A stretch of DNA of 28,544 nt from NCBI GenBank assembly GCA_020722485.1, contig DYKS01000001.1, positions 9,333-37,876 of the forward strand. The letters run 5' to 3'. This document shows, in pieces, positions 14,186 to 22,324 of this stretch. Numbering within the stretch: position 1 is the stretch's first letter; each line of letters begins with the position of its first letter. The position numbers and the translations under genes were made by a program. This DNA comes from Candidatus Elulimicrobium sp. (GTDB lineage: Bacteria > Patescibacteriota > Minisyncoccia > Moranbacterales > UBA9337). The notes under the pieces are model-generated. The model was not told the origin of the DNA. It saw only the letters and a program-made list of their open reading frames with translations, and did no database searches.

Positions 14186-15214
14186 CTATTTCTCCTTCAC
14201 GAAAACGATAATATTCTCTTCACTGGAAAGTCCTTGAATAATTTCCACTATTCCTTCATCTCCTTCCAATCCGGTCTCTACGTTTTTTTTCTCAATTTGA
14301 TTTTTCGATTTTAAAACTTCCACATATTTTTTATCACCTTCAGTTTTGACTGCTCTTTTTGGAATTGCTAAAACATTTTTCTTTTCCGCGACTAAAATAT
14401 TAATGTCAGCGCTCATTCCCACTCGTAATGTTTGCGCCAGCGGATTGGATTTTTCAGAAAAAAATTTTGGAAAATCTATAAGTTTAAATTTAACTTTATA
14501 ATAAACCACATCTTGAATAATCGTAGCTGCCGGCTCAATTTCTTTCACTTCAGCTGTAAAAATATCGTCAGCAGAAAAGGCGTCTAATGCGATCTCTGCT
14601 TTTTGACCAAGCGCTACTTTCGCGATATCCGATTCTGGAACACTTGCCTCCACTTCTAAAGCGTCTCCTTTAATTATTTTTACTATTGGCGCGCCAGCGG
14701 AAACAACTTCTCCAACTTCAAATTTTTTTTCGCTTATCATTCCGGAAATAGGCGCGTAAAGAATCGTCTCTTCTAGCTGACCGCCGATAACGCGCACTGC
14801 TTCCCGCGCTCTTTCAGATTTTTGTTTTTCCGCTTCTCTTTGTTCCGGTTTCAAATCGTCCCAATGTCGGCGCGCCAACTTTTCGGCGTTTTCTTGAATT
14901 TTCAACGCCCATTGCGCTTCTCTTAGCTGAGACTGCAAAACATCGCTGTCCAAACGAGCAATTTCCGCTCCCGCCTCAACCTTATCGCCCACTGCTACAG
15001 ACAAAGAAATAATTTTACCACCAAAACTAAAAGCCGGTGCGACACTTTTTTCTGGAACAATTTCCCCAGTCACCGAAATAGTTTGTTTTAAATCAACTTT
15101 TTTCGGTTTTTCCGTTATGTACTCCGGTTGTTTTTGTCGCGAGCGCGAATACCAATAACCGCCGCCGATTGCTAAAGCAATTATAAAAATCCAAATTATA
15201 ATTTTTTTCTTCAT
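14186..15214 (-). CDS. MacA/HlyD-type membrane fusion (adaptor) protein
   Basis: This 342-aa adaptor couples a MacB-type transporter to substrates or partners outside the membrane. One N-terminal membrane helix (about 4-22) anchors it; there is no lipobox cysteine. The order is lipoyl/barrel-sandwich part 1 (SFGGKIISLSVAVGDKVEAGAEIARLD), a short alpha-hairpin (about 92-140), part 2 (LYAPISGMISEKKFEVGEVVSAGAPIVKI), a beta-barrel domain (LEVEASVPESDIAKVALGQKAEI) and a membrane-proximal domain (VLAIPKRAVKTEGDKKYVEVL). The alpha-hairpin is short compared with MacA of diderms, consistent with a cell that has no TolC-like outer-membrane channel. First gene of the adaptor, DUF5674, helical protein, ATPase, permease, permease operon. 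Confidence 0.9.
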   Translation of the reverse strand: MKKKIIIWIFIIALAIGGGYWYSRSRQKQPEYITEKPKKVDLKQTISVTGEIVPEKSVAPAFSFGGKIISLSVAVGDKVEAGAEIARLDSDVLQSQLREAQWALKIQENAEKLARRHWDDLKPEQREAEKQKSERAREAVRVIGGQLEETILYAPISGMISEKKFEVGEVVSAGAPIVKIIKGDALEVEASVPESDIAKVALGQKAEIALDAFSADDIFTAEVKEIEPAATIIQDVVYYKVKFKLIDFPKFFSEKSNPLAQTLRVGMSADINILVAEKKNVLAIPKRAVKTEGDKKYVEVLKSKNQIEKKNVETGLEGDEGIVEIIQGLSSEENIIVFVKEK

Positions 15215-15282
15215 ATTTTAGAATTACGGATAAAATTTTTCAATATTAGTTATATTCTAAAATTCTTCTTTACAAAAAATAT

Positions 15283-15717
15283 TTATAGAAGATATGCTTG
15301 TTTTGTCTCTTTGTCAATTGCTTCGTTCACTAAGCAGTCTGCTATTTTATTTTTTTCTCGTGGTATATGAATAAAAGTCACCCGCGCGAAATCTAACATT
15401 AAATTCCAAATATCAATAAAATATTTTTGGATTCTTTCTTCTTTTAATTTATATTGATGATTAAGTTGTTTCACGACCAGTTCGCTGTCTAAAAAACACT
15501 CCACCTCAGTTTCTTTAGACTTGACTTTTCCTACTAGAGATTTTATCTTTTTTAACCCAAAAATTAACGCTTCATATTCCGCCTCGTTGTTGGTTTTTTC
15601 GCCGATATATTCGCCGTATTTTTGGTTTAGAGTTTCTATCCAAACTCCAATCCCAGCTGGACCCGGATTATTCCGCGCTCCCCCATCGGTATACATTGTG
15701 ATTTTTTGGTTTGACAT
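15283..15717 (-). CDS. rnhA: Ribonuclease HI family protein
   Basis: This 144-aa enzyme degrades the RNA strand of RNA-DNA hybrids. The metal-binding DEDD residues are visible in order: Asp in MYTDGGARNNPGP, Glu in TNNEAEYEALIFGL, Asp in CFLDSELVVKQL and Asp in REKNKIADCLVNEAID. It is the short RNase HI-like form without the basic protrusion of E. coli RnhA. The frame is open to a TTG at 15747, but the ATG at 15717 (MSNQKITMYTDGG) puts the first strand at the usual place. It follows alaS by about 36 nt. A TATAAA-like box lies between the two genes, so separate transcription is possible. Confidence 0.88.
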   Translation of the reverse strand: MSNQKITMYTDGGARNNPGPAGIGVWIETLNQKYGEYIGEKTNNEAEYEALIFGLKKIKSLVGKVKSKETEVECFLDSELVVKQLNHQYKLKEERIQKYFIDIWNLMLDFARVTFIHIPREKNKIADCLVNEAIDKETKQAYLL

Positions 15718-15753
15718 AATTTTATACTGTAAATATGTATTTGCCAATTTAAT

Positions 15754-17706
15754 TTATTCTAGCACCGCTTTAATCCGTCGAATACCGGCGCCCGAGGATT
15801 CTTCCTTAATAATTTTAAACCGCCCCAATTCACCGGTATTTTTTACGTGGGGACCGCCGCAAATTTCGCGAGAAAAAATTTCATCTCCCTCCCCGATTTG
15901 ATAAACTTTTACTTTTTCCCCGTATTTCTCCTCAAAAACTCCAATCGCCCCTTTTGCTTTAGCTTCTTTCAAGCTTATTTCTTCAGAAACAACCGGCAGG
16001 TTTTTTTTAATCGCTTCGTTCACTAATGTTTCTACTTGAAGCTTTTGTTTTTCGGTCAGTTTTTCCGAATGAGAAAAATCAAAACGCAATCGCTCCGCCG
16101 TAATATTAGATCCCTTTTGATAAACGTGATCGCCCAAAACTTTTCGTAAAGTCGCCAATAATAAATGAGTAGCTGTATGTAATTTTTTGGTTTCGTTTCT
16201 GGCATCGGCTAATCCGCCTTTAAATTTTCCAGCCGCCGCTGTTTGAGAAAGCTCTTGATGTTTTTTCAATAACCTATTAAATTCATCACACAATCTGTTT
16301 TTGTCAAATTTAACTCCTAACCTTTCAAGTTCTTCAAAACTCATTTCAATTGGAAAACCATATGTTTGATATAAATCAAATATTTCTTCTCCTGAAATTG
16401 GCATTTCGGCGCTAAATATCTTATCATTGCTTATTTCCTTGTCTGACAAATTAACATTATTATTTTTTTCAACCAATACTTTATCAATGCCCTTGCCTTT
16501 ATCTGATAAATGAATTCTTTTGTCAATTTTTTTCAATCCTTCTTCTAAAACTTTGCTAAATTTATATTCCTCCTTTTCAATCTCCTTTAAAATAAAATCG
16601 GAATTATTTTTTAACTCCTTATAAGTATCTTCATACATTTCAATAACAACTTTCGCTATTTCGTGGATGAAATTTTTTTCAATTTCCAAAACTTTTCCGT
16701 ATCTAATCGCCCGTCGAATTAAACGTCGCAAAACATAGCCCCGATCTTTATTAGAGGGAAACACGCCATCGCCAATAATAAAAGTTCCAGCTTTAATATG
16801 ATCGGCGATAATTCGAAATTCTTTTTTCTTTTCCGCGTATTTTTTCCCGGAAAGTTTTTCTATTTTTTCAAAAAGCGGCGCAAACAGTTCCGTATCAAAA
16901 ACGGTTTTTTTATTGTTAACAACCGCTAAAATTCTTTCTAGTCCCATTCCCGTGTCCACGTTTTTTTGTTTTAATTTGATGTATTCAAATTCGCCATTCG
17001 AATCTTTGCGCTTCTTTTCGTATTCCATAAAAACATTGTTCCAAATTTCAATCATTCTTCCGGAGGCAACTAACTCCGCGAAATTGCTCCGCGACTCGCC
17101 TTCTTCCGGACGAGTATCATAAAATATTTCCGTATCTGGTCCGCACGGTCCAGTTTCTCCGGCCAGTTCCCAAAAATTATCTTCTTTTCCGAGTATTATT
17201 ATTCTTTTTTCATCTTCAATATTTCCTGTTCGGGAAACTTCGGCTTGTATACCGGAAGCGGCAAAAACTTTTTTCCAAATTTTCGCGGAGGTTTTATCTT
17301 CAGCAATACCACCCCCTCCTTGAAAAACCGTTACATAAATTCTAAACGGATTCAAACCCAACCCCTTTTTTGTATCCGTTAAAAATTCAAAACTCCAACG
17401 AATAGCCTCTTCTTTGAAATAATCGCCAAAACTCCAATTACCCAACATTTCAAAAAAAGTCAAATGACGATTGTCGCCCACTTCATCAATATCTACTGTT
17501 CGCGCGCATTTTTGGACACTAGCAACTCTTTTTCCGCCCGGATGATTTTCACCTAAAAGATAAGGCACTAGCGGTTGCATCCCAGCAGTAGTAAAAAGCG
17601 CTGTCGGATCGGTTTCCGCCGGAATTAAAGAAGCCGAAGGAATAATCGTATGCCCCTTGGTTTTAAAAAATTCTAAAAATTTTTCTCGAATTTCATAAGC
17701 AGTCAT
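15754..17706 (-). CDS. alaS: Alanyl-tRNA synthetase, short form lacking C-Ala domain
   Basis: This 650-aa enzyme attaches alanine to tRNA-Ala. The catalytic core is intact: PSASLIPAETDPTALFTTAGM, the CARTVDIDEVGDNRHLTFFEMLGNWSFGDYFK block and GMGLERI. The editing domain keeps its zinc/active-site residues H510 and H514 (HTATH) and C616/H620 (CGGPH), so misacylated Ser or Gly can be cleared. The protein stops right after the editing domain (RRIKAVLE). The C-terminal C-Ala region that brings typical bacterial AlaRS to about 870 aa is absent, and nothing downstream encodes it. Residues about 397-436 form a Lys/Asp/Asn-rich insertion with two LSDK repeats (400-403 and 420-423) between the tRNA-recognition helices and ISGEEIFDLYQTYG. 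The start MTAYEIREKF is typical. Confidence 0.96.
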   Translation of the reverse strand: MTAYEIREKFLEFFKTKGHTIIPSASLIPAETDPTALFTTAGMQPLVPYLLGENHPGGKRVASVQKCARTVDIDEVGDNRHLTFFEMLGNWSFGDYFKEEAIRWSFEFLTDTKKGLGLNPFRIYVTVFQGGGGIAEDKTSAKIWKKVFAASGIQAEVSRTGNIEDEKRIIILGKEDNFWELAGETGPCGPDTEIFYDTRPEEGESRSNFAELVASGRMIEIWNNVFMEYEKKRKDSNGEFEYIKLKQKNVDTGMGLERILAVVNNKKTVFDTELFAPLFEKIEKLSGKKYAEKKKEFRIIADHIKAGTFIIGDGVFPSNKDRGYVLRRLIRRAIRYGKVLEIEKNFIHEIAKVVIEMYEDTYKELKNNSDFILKEIEKEEYKFSKVLEEGLKKIDKRIHLSDKGKGIDKVLVEKNNNVNLSDKEISNDKIFSAEMPISGEEIFDLYQTYGFPIEMSFEELERLGVKFDKNRLCDEFNRLLKKHQELSQTAAAGKFKGGLADARNETKKLHTATHLLLATLRKVLGDHVYQKGSNITAERLRFDFSHSEKLTEKQKLQVETLVNEAIKKNLPVVSEEISLKEAKAKGAIGVFEEKYGEKVKVYQIGEGDEIFSREICGGPHVKNTGELGRFKIIKEESSGAGIRRIKAVLE

Positions 17707-17770
17707 AGTTTTACTTTAAAACAAAAAACCTTTTTAAGATAATCAAAGTCTTCTAAAAATGAGTTATAAA

Positions 17771-17876
17771 TTTTGTCAATTCCCGCTTTCTCTATGTTAT
17801 TCCCGCTTTTTCCCTGTCATTCCCGCTTCCTTTATATCATTCCCGCAAAGGCGGGAATCCAGTCCTTTTTTTGTCA
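17771..17876. repeat. 20-bp-period ATTCCCGC repeat cluster ending in a palindrome
   Basis: The octamer ATTCCCGC occurs at 17779, 17799, 17819 and 17839, exactly 20 bp apart. The units share a C/T-rich middle ending in gtt, gtc or atc. The last unit closes as a perfect 8-bp-arm palindrome ATTCCCGC-AAAG-GCGGGAAT (17839-17858), followed by CCAGTCC and a T-run. The nonamer TTTTGTCAA lies on both sides (17771-17779 and 17868-17876), like a target duplication. The type resembles the GGGAAT REP-like palindromes seen in many bacteria. It occupies the gap between alaS and the next gene. It is not a CRISPR: unit length and repeat/spacer pattern do not fit. Confidence 0.7.
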
Positions 17877-17957
17877 AGCGTAGATTAAAGAAAATATAAA
17901 TAACGCTAATTAAATTAGCAATTAAATGTATAAATCTTAAATATTTTAGGGTAAACT

Positions 17958-18176
17958 CTAAATTCGTAAATCTCTTTCTATTTTCTCGTAATCTTCGCGA
18001 CTTAAATGATAACCGAATTCTTTCTTAATTCTCTCCATAATTACTTTTTTATCTTTGGGTATTCGACCTTTATTAACATCTCTTTCTATTCCTCGAATAC
18101 GATTAACTTGAAAACTGCTCATTGAAATCTTTTTCATATCGGAGACTTTTTTTATGGTTTCTAATAAATCATACAT
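17958..18176 (-). CDS. Hypothetical protein, 72 aa
   Basis: Not a family I recognise. The product is a basic, mainly helical 72-aa protein with no cysteine, no signal and no membrane segment. It has three predicted helices: MYDLLETIKKVSDMKK, NRIRGIERDVNKGRI and a C-terminal LSREDYEKIERDLRI. Its codon and residue composition match neighbouring genes, and the ATG at 18176 is followed at once by a protein-like sequence, so it looks real. It lies between the repeat cluster and the coiled-coil gene, both small, and appears to be transcribed on its own or with 18278-18574. Confidence 0.55.
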   Translation of the reverse strand: MYDLLETIKKVSDMKKISMSSFQVNRIRGIERDVNKGRIPKDKKVIMERIKKEFGYHLSREDYEKIERDLRI

Positions 18177-18277
18177 ATTTTTTTATTTTCTATTTTATTT
18201 AATTATTAACATATAATAAAAATTCTCACGCTTGTATTTTCCTAATTATTATTTTTTAGAAAAAATATATAATATTT

Positions 18278-18574
18278 TTATAAATTATTCATTTTTGCTC
18301 GCATTCGTTTCAAATCTGCTTCTAATAAAAAGATATCTTGTTCTATCTTTTTTTTCTGTTTTAATTTTTCTTCCATTTGAATATCTAATTTCATTTTTTC
18401 TTTTTCCAACATTCGCCAATCTATTTCCCAGTCTTTTAATTTTTTTTGATTCTTACTTAATTCCGCTTCTAAAGAAACAATGTCAATTTCCAGACGATGC
18501 CGAGCGGCTTTTTTTGCTTTATCGTCTTGCGCGCCGCTAAAATCATTTTGACTATTGTAATTTTGTGTCAACAT
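18278..18574 (-). CDS. Coiled-coil protein, 98 aa, hypothetical
   Basis: This 98-aa protein has no recognised family. After a polar N-terminus (about 1-18) it is one long coiled coil: LEIDIVSLEAELSKNQKKL and the following residues show hydrophobic heptad spacing (I, L, L, W, M, L, I, L, I, L, L, M) up to KRMRAKMNNL. There is no cysteine, signal peptide or membrane segment. It follows mnmA by about 93 nt on the same strand. Its function cannot be inferred; a scaffold or adaptor role is only a guess. Confidence 0.6.
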   Translation of the reverse strand: MLTQNYNSQNDFSGAQDDKAKKAARHRLEIDIVSLEAELSKNQKKLKDWEIDWRMLEKEKMKLDIQMEEKLKQKKKIEQDIFLLEADLKRMRAKMNNL

Positions 18575-18667
18575 AAAATTTTGTTTTAAATTGATAAAAA
18601 ATAAATATTGCCTTGCGAAAATTGTAAAGTTTTAATCTTCAAGAAAAATTTCCGCGAAAGAAAGATT

Positions 18668-19744
18668 TTAATCACTTATTGTTCCTCCGCCTAGTATTTC
18701 TCCTTCGGGAGAATAAAATACTGCCGCTTGTCCAATGGCTACCGCTTTTTGCGGTTGTTTAAATTTAACTAAATAGAATCTTTTTTTATCTGCCAATTTT
18801 TCAATAACCACTGGCGTCAAAGGATTGCGGTAACGAACGCGAACAAAAGTTTTCAAAGGCAGATGAGGTTTTTGAACTATCCAATTCACCGATTTTAATT
18901 TTATTTTCCGCGAGTAAAGCGCTGGATCATCTGGATTATTGCTAACTAATAAAATATTTTTCTTCCGATCTTTGCCAATCACGTAATAAGGTCCTCTTCC
19001 TCCCACCTTGATTCCCCGTCGCTGGCCGATTGTGTAAAGCGGCAAACCTTGATGTTTTCCCAAAACTTCTCCATCCGTTCCAATAATCTTTCCCGGCCTT
19101 AATTTCAAATGTTTTTTTAAAAAATTATCCGCATATTTTTCTTTTACGAAACAGATGTTCTGCGACTCTTTTTTATTTGCTGATGGAAACCTTAATTTTT
19201 TTACTAAATTCATTACTTCTTCCTTGTAATAATTTCCCAACGGAAATAAAATTTTAGAAAGTTGTTTTTGTTTCAAACTATATAAAAAATAACTCTGATC
19301 TTTCTCTCTATCTTTTGCTTGGTATAAATTATATGTAAATTTATTTGAAATTTGTTTGGAAATTATTTTAGCATAATGTCCCGTCGCCACGAAGTCCGCT
19401 TTCAATTCCGCCATCTTTTTTAAAAGAAAATTGAATTTGATTTCTGAATTACAAATTACGCAAGGATTAGGGGTGTGACCGGCGGCATATTCTTTTAAAA
19501 AATAATCAATGACTTTTTTTTGAAATTCTTTTTCTAAATGAATCATTTTTAAAGGAATACCTAAAAGCGCAGTGGTTTCTTTAGCATCTTGCCAACTCTC
19601 TTTCTGTTTGTTGTTTTGGTATAAAGACAAAAAAACGCCTTCCACCGCGTAACCTTGTTTTAAAAGAAAAAACGCAGCAGCGGTAGAATCCGCTCCGCCC
19701 GACATTCCCACTATCACTTTCTTTTTCTTTCCCTGATTTTTCAT
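18668..19744 (-). CDS. mnmA: tRNA-specific 2-thiouridylase MnmA
   Basis: This 358-aa enzyme thiolates U34 of tRNAs for Lys, Glu and Gln, using ATP and persulfide sulfur that the cysteine desulfurase (485-1699) could supply. The PP-loop is GMSGGADSTAA (S15-S20); the usual GGVDSS reads GGADST here. The catalytic cysteines are C95 (NPCVIC) and C198 (QNICFV), the pair that forms the disulfide intermediate. The C-terminal barrel includes GLPLYTIGQRRGIKVGG and ends in AVFYSPEGEILGGGTISD, as in the family. It starts 21 nt after the glycosyltransferase and is the third gene of a unit starting with ugd, which is metabolically unrelated. Confidence 0.95.
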   Translation of the reverse strand: MKNQGKKKKVIVGMSGGADSTAAAFFLLKQGYAVEGVFLSLYQNNKQKESWQDAKETTALLGIPLKMIHLEKEFQKKVIDYFLKEYAAGHTPNPCVICNSEIKFNFLLKKMAELKADFVATGHYAKIISKQISNKFTYNLYQAKDREKDQSYFLYSLKQKQLSKILFPLGNYYKEEVMNLVKKLRFPSANKKESQNICFVKEKYADNFLKKHLKLRPGKIIGTDGEVLGKHQGLPLYTIGQRRGIKVGGRGPYYVIGKDRKKNILLVSNNPDDPALYSRKIKLKSVNWIVQKPHLPLKTFVRVRYRNPLTPVVIEKLADKKRFYLVKFKQPQKAVAIGQAAVFYSPEGEILGGGTISD

Positions 19745-19765
19745 AACAGAAACCGGATCGTTTGA

Positions 19766-20722
19766 TTATTTATTTTCAATGATTTCTTTAATGGAATAAT
19801 TCAAATTTTTTCGGTTTTTATAATAACTTCTCACCATAATATCCGCCAAAAGTCCGGAAATGAAAAATTGAATACCCATTAAAACCATAAAAATTCCCAC
19901 CATTGGCCAAATTCGCTCGCTCAAAGAATGCCCCAGAAACAATTTTTCTGTCGCCATCCAAACCAAAATCAAAGCGCCAATTAGAAAAAATAAAATTCCT
20001 GTTCCTCCGAAAAGATGCAAGGGACGATTAGAAAATTTTTCCCAAAACCAAACTGAAATCATATCCACGAAACCCTTAACCACTCTTTTCCAATTATATT
20101 TGGTTTTCCCGTGAACGCGCGGATGGTGCGATACTTTTACTTCTCCCACTTTGTAACCGCTAATGGAAACCAACGCTGGAATAAAACGGTGCATCTCGCC
20201 GAAAAGATCCATCTCATCAAAACATTCTTTTTTATAAGCTTTTAAACTGCAACCGCTATCATGAATTTCATCGTGAAGAAGAATTTTACGCAAAAAATCC
20301 GCCCCGCGGGAAAATATTTTTTTGCTTAAACTATCTTTTCTTTGCCAGCGCCAACCAGAAACTACATCGTAACCTTCTTTCATTTTTTCTAATAATTTAG
20401 AAATATCTTGAGGATCATTTTGTAAATCTCCATCCATTGTAATAATAATTTCTCCCCTAGATTGTTTGATACCAGCGTCAAAAGCGGCCGTTTGGCCAAA
20501 ATTACGGCGAAATTTAATCAACTTCAAAGGAGATAAACCGACACATTTTTCCACCGTCTTATCATCGGAACCATCATCCACAAAAATAATTTCGTAACTT
20601 TTCCCCAGCGCTTCACAAGCGGATTTAATACGACGATGCAATTCTTCTACATTTCCTTCTTCGTTATAAAGCGGAACCACTATAGACAAATAAGGTTTTG
20701 AATTAAGATTTTCATTTTCCAT
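19766..20722 (-). CDS. GT2 glycosyltransferase, DPM1/GtrB-like, with two C-terminal membrane helices
   Basis: This 318-aa enzyme probably moves a sugar from a nucleotide donor to undecaprenyl phosphate on the inner face of the membrane, feeding surface polysaccharide or protein glycosylation. The GT-A domain has VVPLYNEEGNVEEL, VDDGSDDKT, RRNFGQTAAFDAGI and the metal-binding DGDLQNDP motif, followed by WRWQRKD and HPRVHGKTKYNW. Two membrane helices (about 234-257 and 272-296) close the chain, as in GtrB, ArnC and related enzymes. It lies 37 nt after ugd, which makes UDP-glucuronate. A UDP-sugar donor is plausible but not shown. Confidence 0.92.
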   Translation of the reverse strand: MENENLNSKPYLSIVVPLYNEEGNVEELHRRIKSACEALGKSYEIIFVDDGSDDKTVEKCVGLSPLKLIKFRRNFGQTAAFDAGIKQSRGEIIITMDGDLQNDPQDISKLLEKMKEGYDVVSGWRWQRKDSLSKKIFSRGADFLRKILLHDEIHDSGCSLKAYKKECFDEMDLFGEMHRFIPALVSISGYKVGEVKVSHHPRVHGKTKYNWKRVVKGFVDMISVWFWEKFSNRPLHLFGGTGILFFLIGALILVWMATEKLFLGHSLSERIWPMVGIFMVLMGIQFFISGLLADIMVRSYYKNRKNLNYSIKEIIENK

Positions 20723-20759
20723 ATTTAATCGTATCTAAAAAATTATTTTTTAAAAAAAA

Positions 20760-22067
20760 TTAATTTCTTCCCAAACCAAAATAACGAAATCCGGCTTGAC
20801 GCGCTTTTGACGGTTCGTAAATATTACGCAAATCAATAAAAACATCGCCTTTCATCAATTTCTTTATTTTCATCAAATCCAAAGCGCGGTATTGATTCCA
20901 TTCCGTCATCAAAACCAGCGCGTCCGCTCCTTTGCAAGCCGTAGAAACATTGGCGGCATATTTAATTTCCGGCAAAAGTTTTTTCGCTTCATCCATCGCT
21001 TGTGGATCATGAGCTTTGATAAGCGCCCCTTTTTCCGCTAAAGCCGGTAAAATAGTCAGCGCTGGCGCATCTCGCATATCATCAGTTTCCGGTTTAAACG
21101 CCAAACCAAGCACCGCGATTTTTTTGTCTGATTCCGAACCGCCCAATGCTTCGCGAATTTTGCGCACCATTTCCGCTTTTTGAGCTTTATTAGCTTCTAT
21201 TGCCGCTTCCACAATACGCAAAATACGTCCATTTTCATGGGCGGTAGCTACCAACGCGCGCGTATCTTTAGGAAAACAAGAACCGCCATAACCAGGTCCA
21301 GGTTGTAAAAATTTCCCTCCAATGCGAGTATCTAAACCAATGCCTTTAGCTAATTCCAAAACATCAGCGCCTACTGATTCGCACAAATTAGCCATTTCAT
21401 TGATAAAACTAATTTTAACTGCCAAGAAAGCGTTGGACGCATATTTAATCAATTCGGCTGTTTCAATAGTAGTTTTAACAATAGGTGTTTCTAATAAGTA
21501 GAGAGGTTTATAAATTTCTCGCAAAACTTTTTCAGCTTTTTGAGAATCTACTCCAATCACTACCCTGTCAGGGTGCTGAAAATCTACAATCGCCGCTCCC
21601 TCGCGTAAAAATTCAGGATTGGAAGCCACATCAAATTTAACTTTAGGATTTTCTTTTTTAATAATTCGTTTAACTTGTCGCGCTGTTCCCACTGGCACGG
21701 TGGATTTATCTATAATTACCGTATAACCCTTTAAATATTTAGCTATTTGTTTAGCCGCTTCATAAACATAAGTTAAATCAGCATAACCTTCGCCACGACG
21801 ACTAGTGGGAGTGCCTACCGCGATAAAAACCGCTTCCGCCTCCGGAACCGCTTCAGACAAACTGGATGTAAAAGAGAGACGATTCTCTTGAACATTTTTT
21901 CTAACTAATTCTTTTAAACCTGGTTCATAAATGGGAATGTCTCCGTTTTTCAATTTCTTTATTTTTTCTTCCACATTATCCACGCAAACTATATTGTGAC
22001 CAAATTCAGCCAAACAAGCTCCGGTCACTAAACCAACATAACCAGCGCCAATTATTGTAATTTTCAT
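20760..22067 (-). CDS. ugd: UDP-glucose 6-dehydrogenase
   Basis: This 435-aa enzyme oxidises UDP-glucose twice to UDP-glucuronate with NAD+, a donor for surface glycans. Motifs are the Rossmann GAGYVGLVTGACLAE at the N-terminus, FIAVGTPTS, DKSTVPVGTA, the catalytic-site lysine K208 (ELIKYASNAF) and the nucleophile C264 in PGYGGSCFPKDTRAL. The C-terminal domain has AVLGLAFKPETDDMRDAPAL. The related UDP-ManNAc dehydrogenase shares this plan; the CFPKDT and FKPETDD motifs favour Ugd. It is the first gene of ugd, glycosyltransferase, mnmA, with a near-consensus promoter at 22157-22185. Confidence 0.95.
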   Translation of the reverse strand: MKITIIGAGYVGLVTGACLAEFGHNIVCVDNVEEKIKKLKNGDIPIYEPGLKELVRKNVQENRLSFTSSLSEAVPEAEAVFIAVGTPTSRRGEGYADLTYVYEAAKQIAKYLKGYTVIIDKSTVPVGTARQVKRIIKKENPKVKFDVASNPEFLREGAAIVDFQHPDRVVIGVDSQKAEKVLREIYKPLYLLETPIVKTTIETAELIKYASNAFLAVKISFINEMANLCESVGADVLELAKGIGLDTRIGGKFLQPGPGYGGSCFPKDTRALVATAHENGRILRIVEAAIEANKAQKAEMVRKIREALGGSESDKKIAVLGLAFKPETDDMRDAPALTILPALAEKGALIKAHDPQAMDEAKKLLPEIKYAANVSTACKGADALVLMTEWNQYRALDLMKIKKLMKGDVFIDLRNIYEPSKARQAGFRYFGLGRN

Positions 22068-22156
22068 TTTTTTGAAATTTTAACCTTAATGATGATGATT
22101 TTTTACTTTTCGCAATTCAAAATTTTTGTTAATTTTAAAATTTTTTCTTCCCTATT

Positions 22157-22185
22157 ATTATACCAACCAATCCATCCAGCGTCAA
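22157..22185 (-). promoter_or_regulatory. Strong promoter of the ugd operon
   Basis: On the minus strand TTGACG (22180-22185), a 17-bp spacer and a perfect TATAAT (22157-22162), with TGG before the -10 (extended -10). The start is expected near 22150, giving a leader of about 83 nt that contains a short ATC/ATG-like tract and an AAGG roughly 20 nt before the ATG. Confidence 0.8.
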
Positions 22186-22290
22186 TTTTAAAAAATCCGC
22201 GTCTGAAAATTTAATATTTTAGATCCCGAATTAGATTTTTAAAAAATTTTTCAAATATGGAAATTGTTTATTTATGGGAAAAATAAAAAC

Positions 22291-22324
22291 TAAAAAACGC
22301 AGAAAAGGCTTTCATCCTTTTCTG
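22291..22324 (-). terminator. Intrinsic terminator of the rodA unit
   Basis: On the minus strand CAGAAAAGG, loop ATGAAAG, CCTTTTCTG (nine perfect pairs), then CG and a T-run. The stem overlaps the rodA stop codon (22312-22314), so the last codons form one arm. Confidence 0.85.

Noticed and set aside
17771..17876. CRISPR array
   Set aside because: The conserved core is 8 bp and units are 20 bp; there are no 25-40 bp repeats with unique spacers and no cas genes.
18232..18540. 102-codon plus-strand frame
   Set aside because: It mirrors the coiled-coil gene on the other strand; its Phe/Leu/Ser richness is the shadow of Lys/Glu codons.
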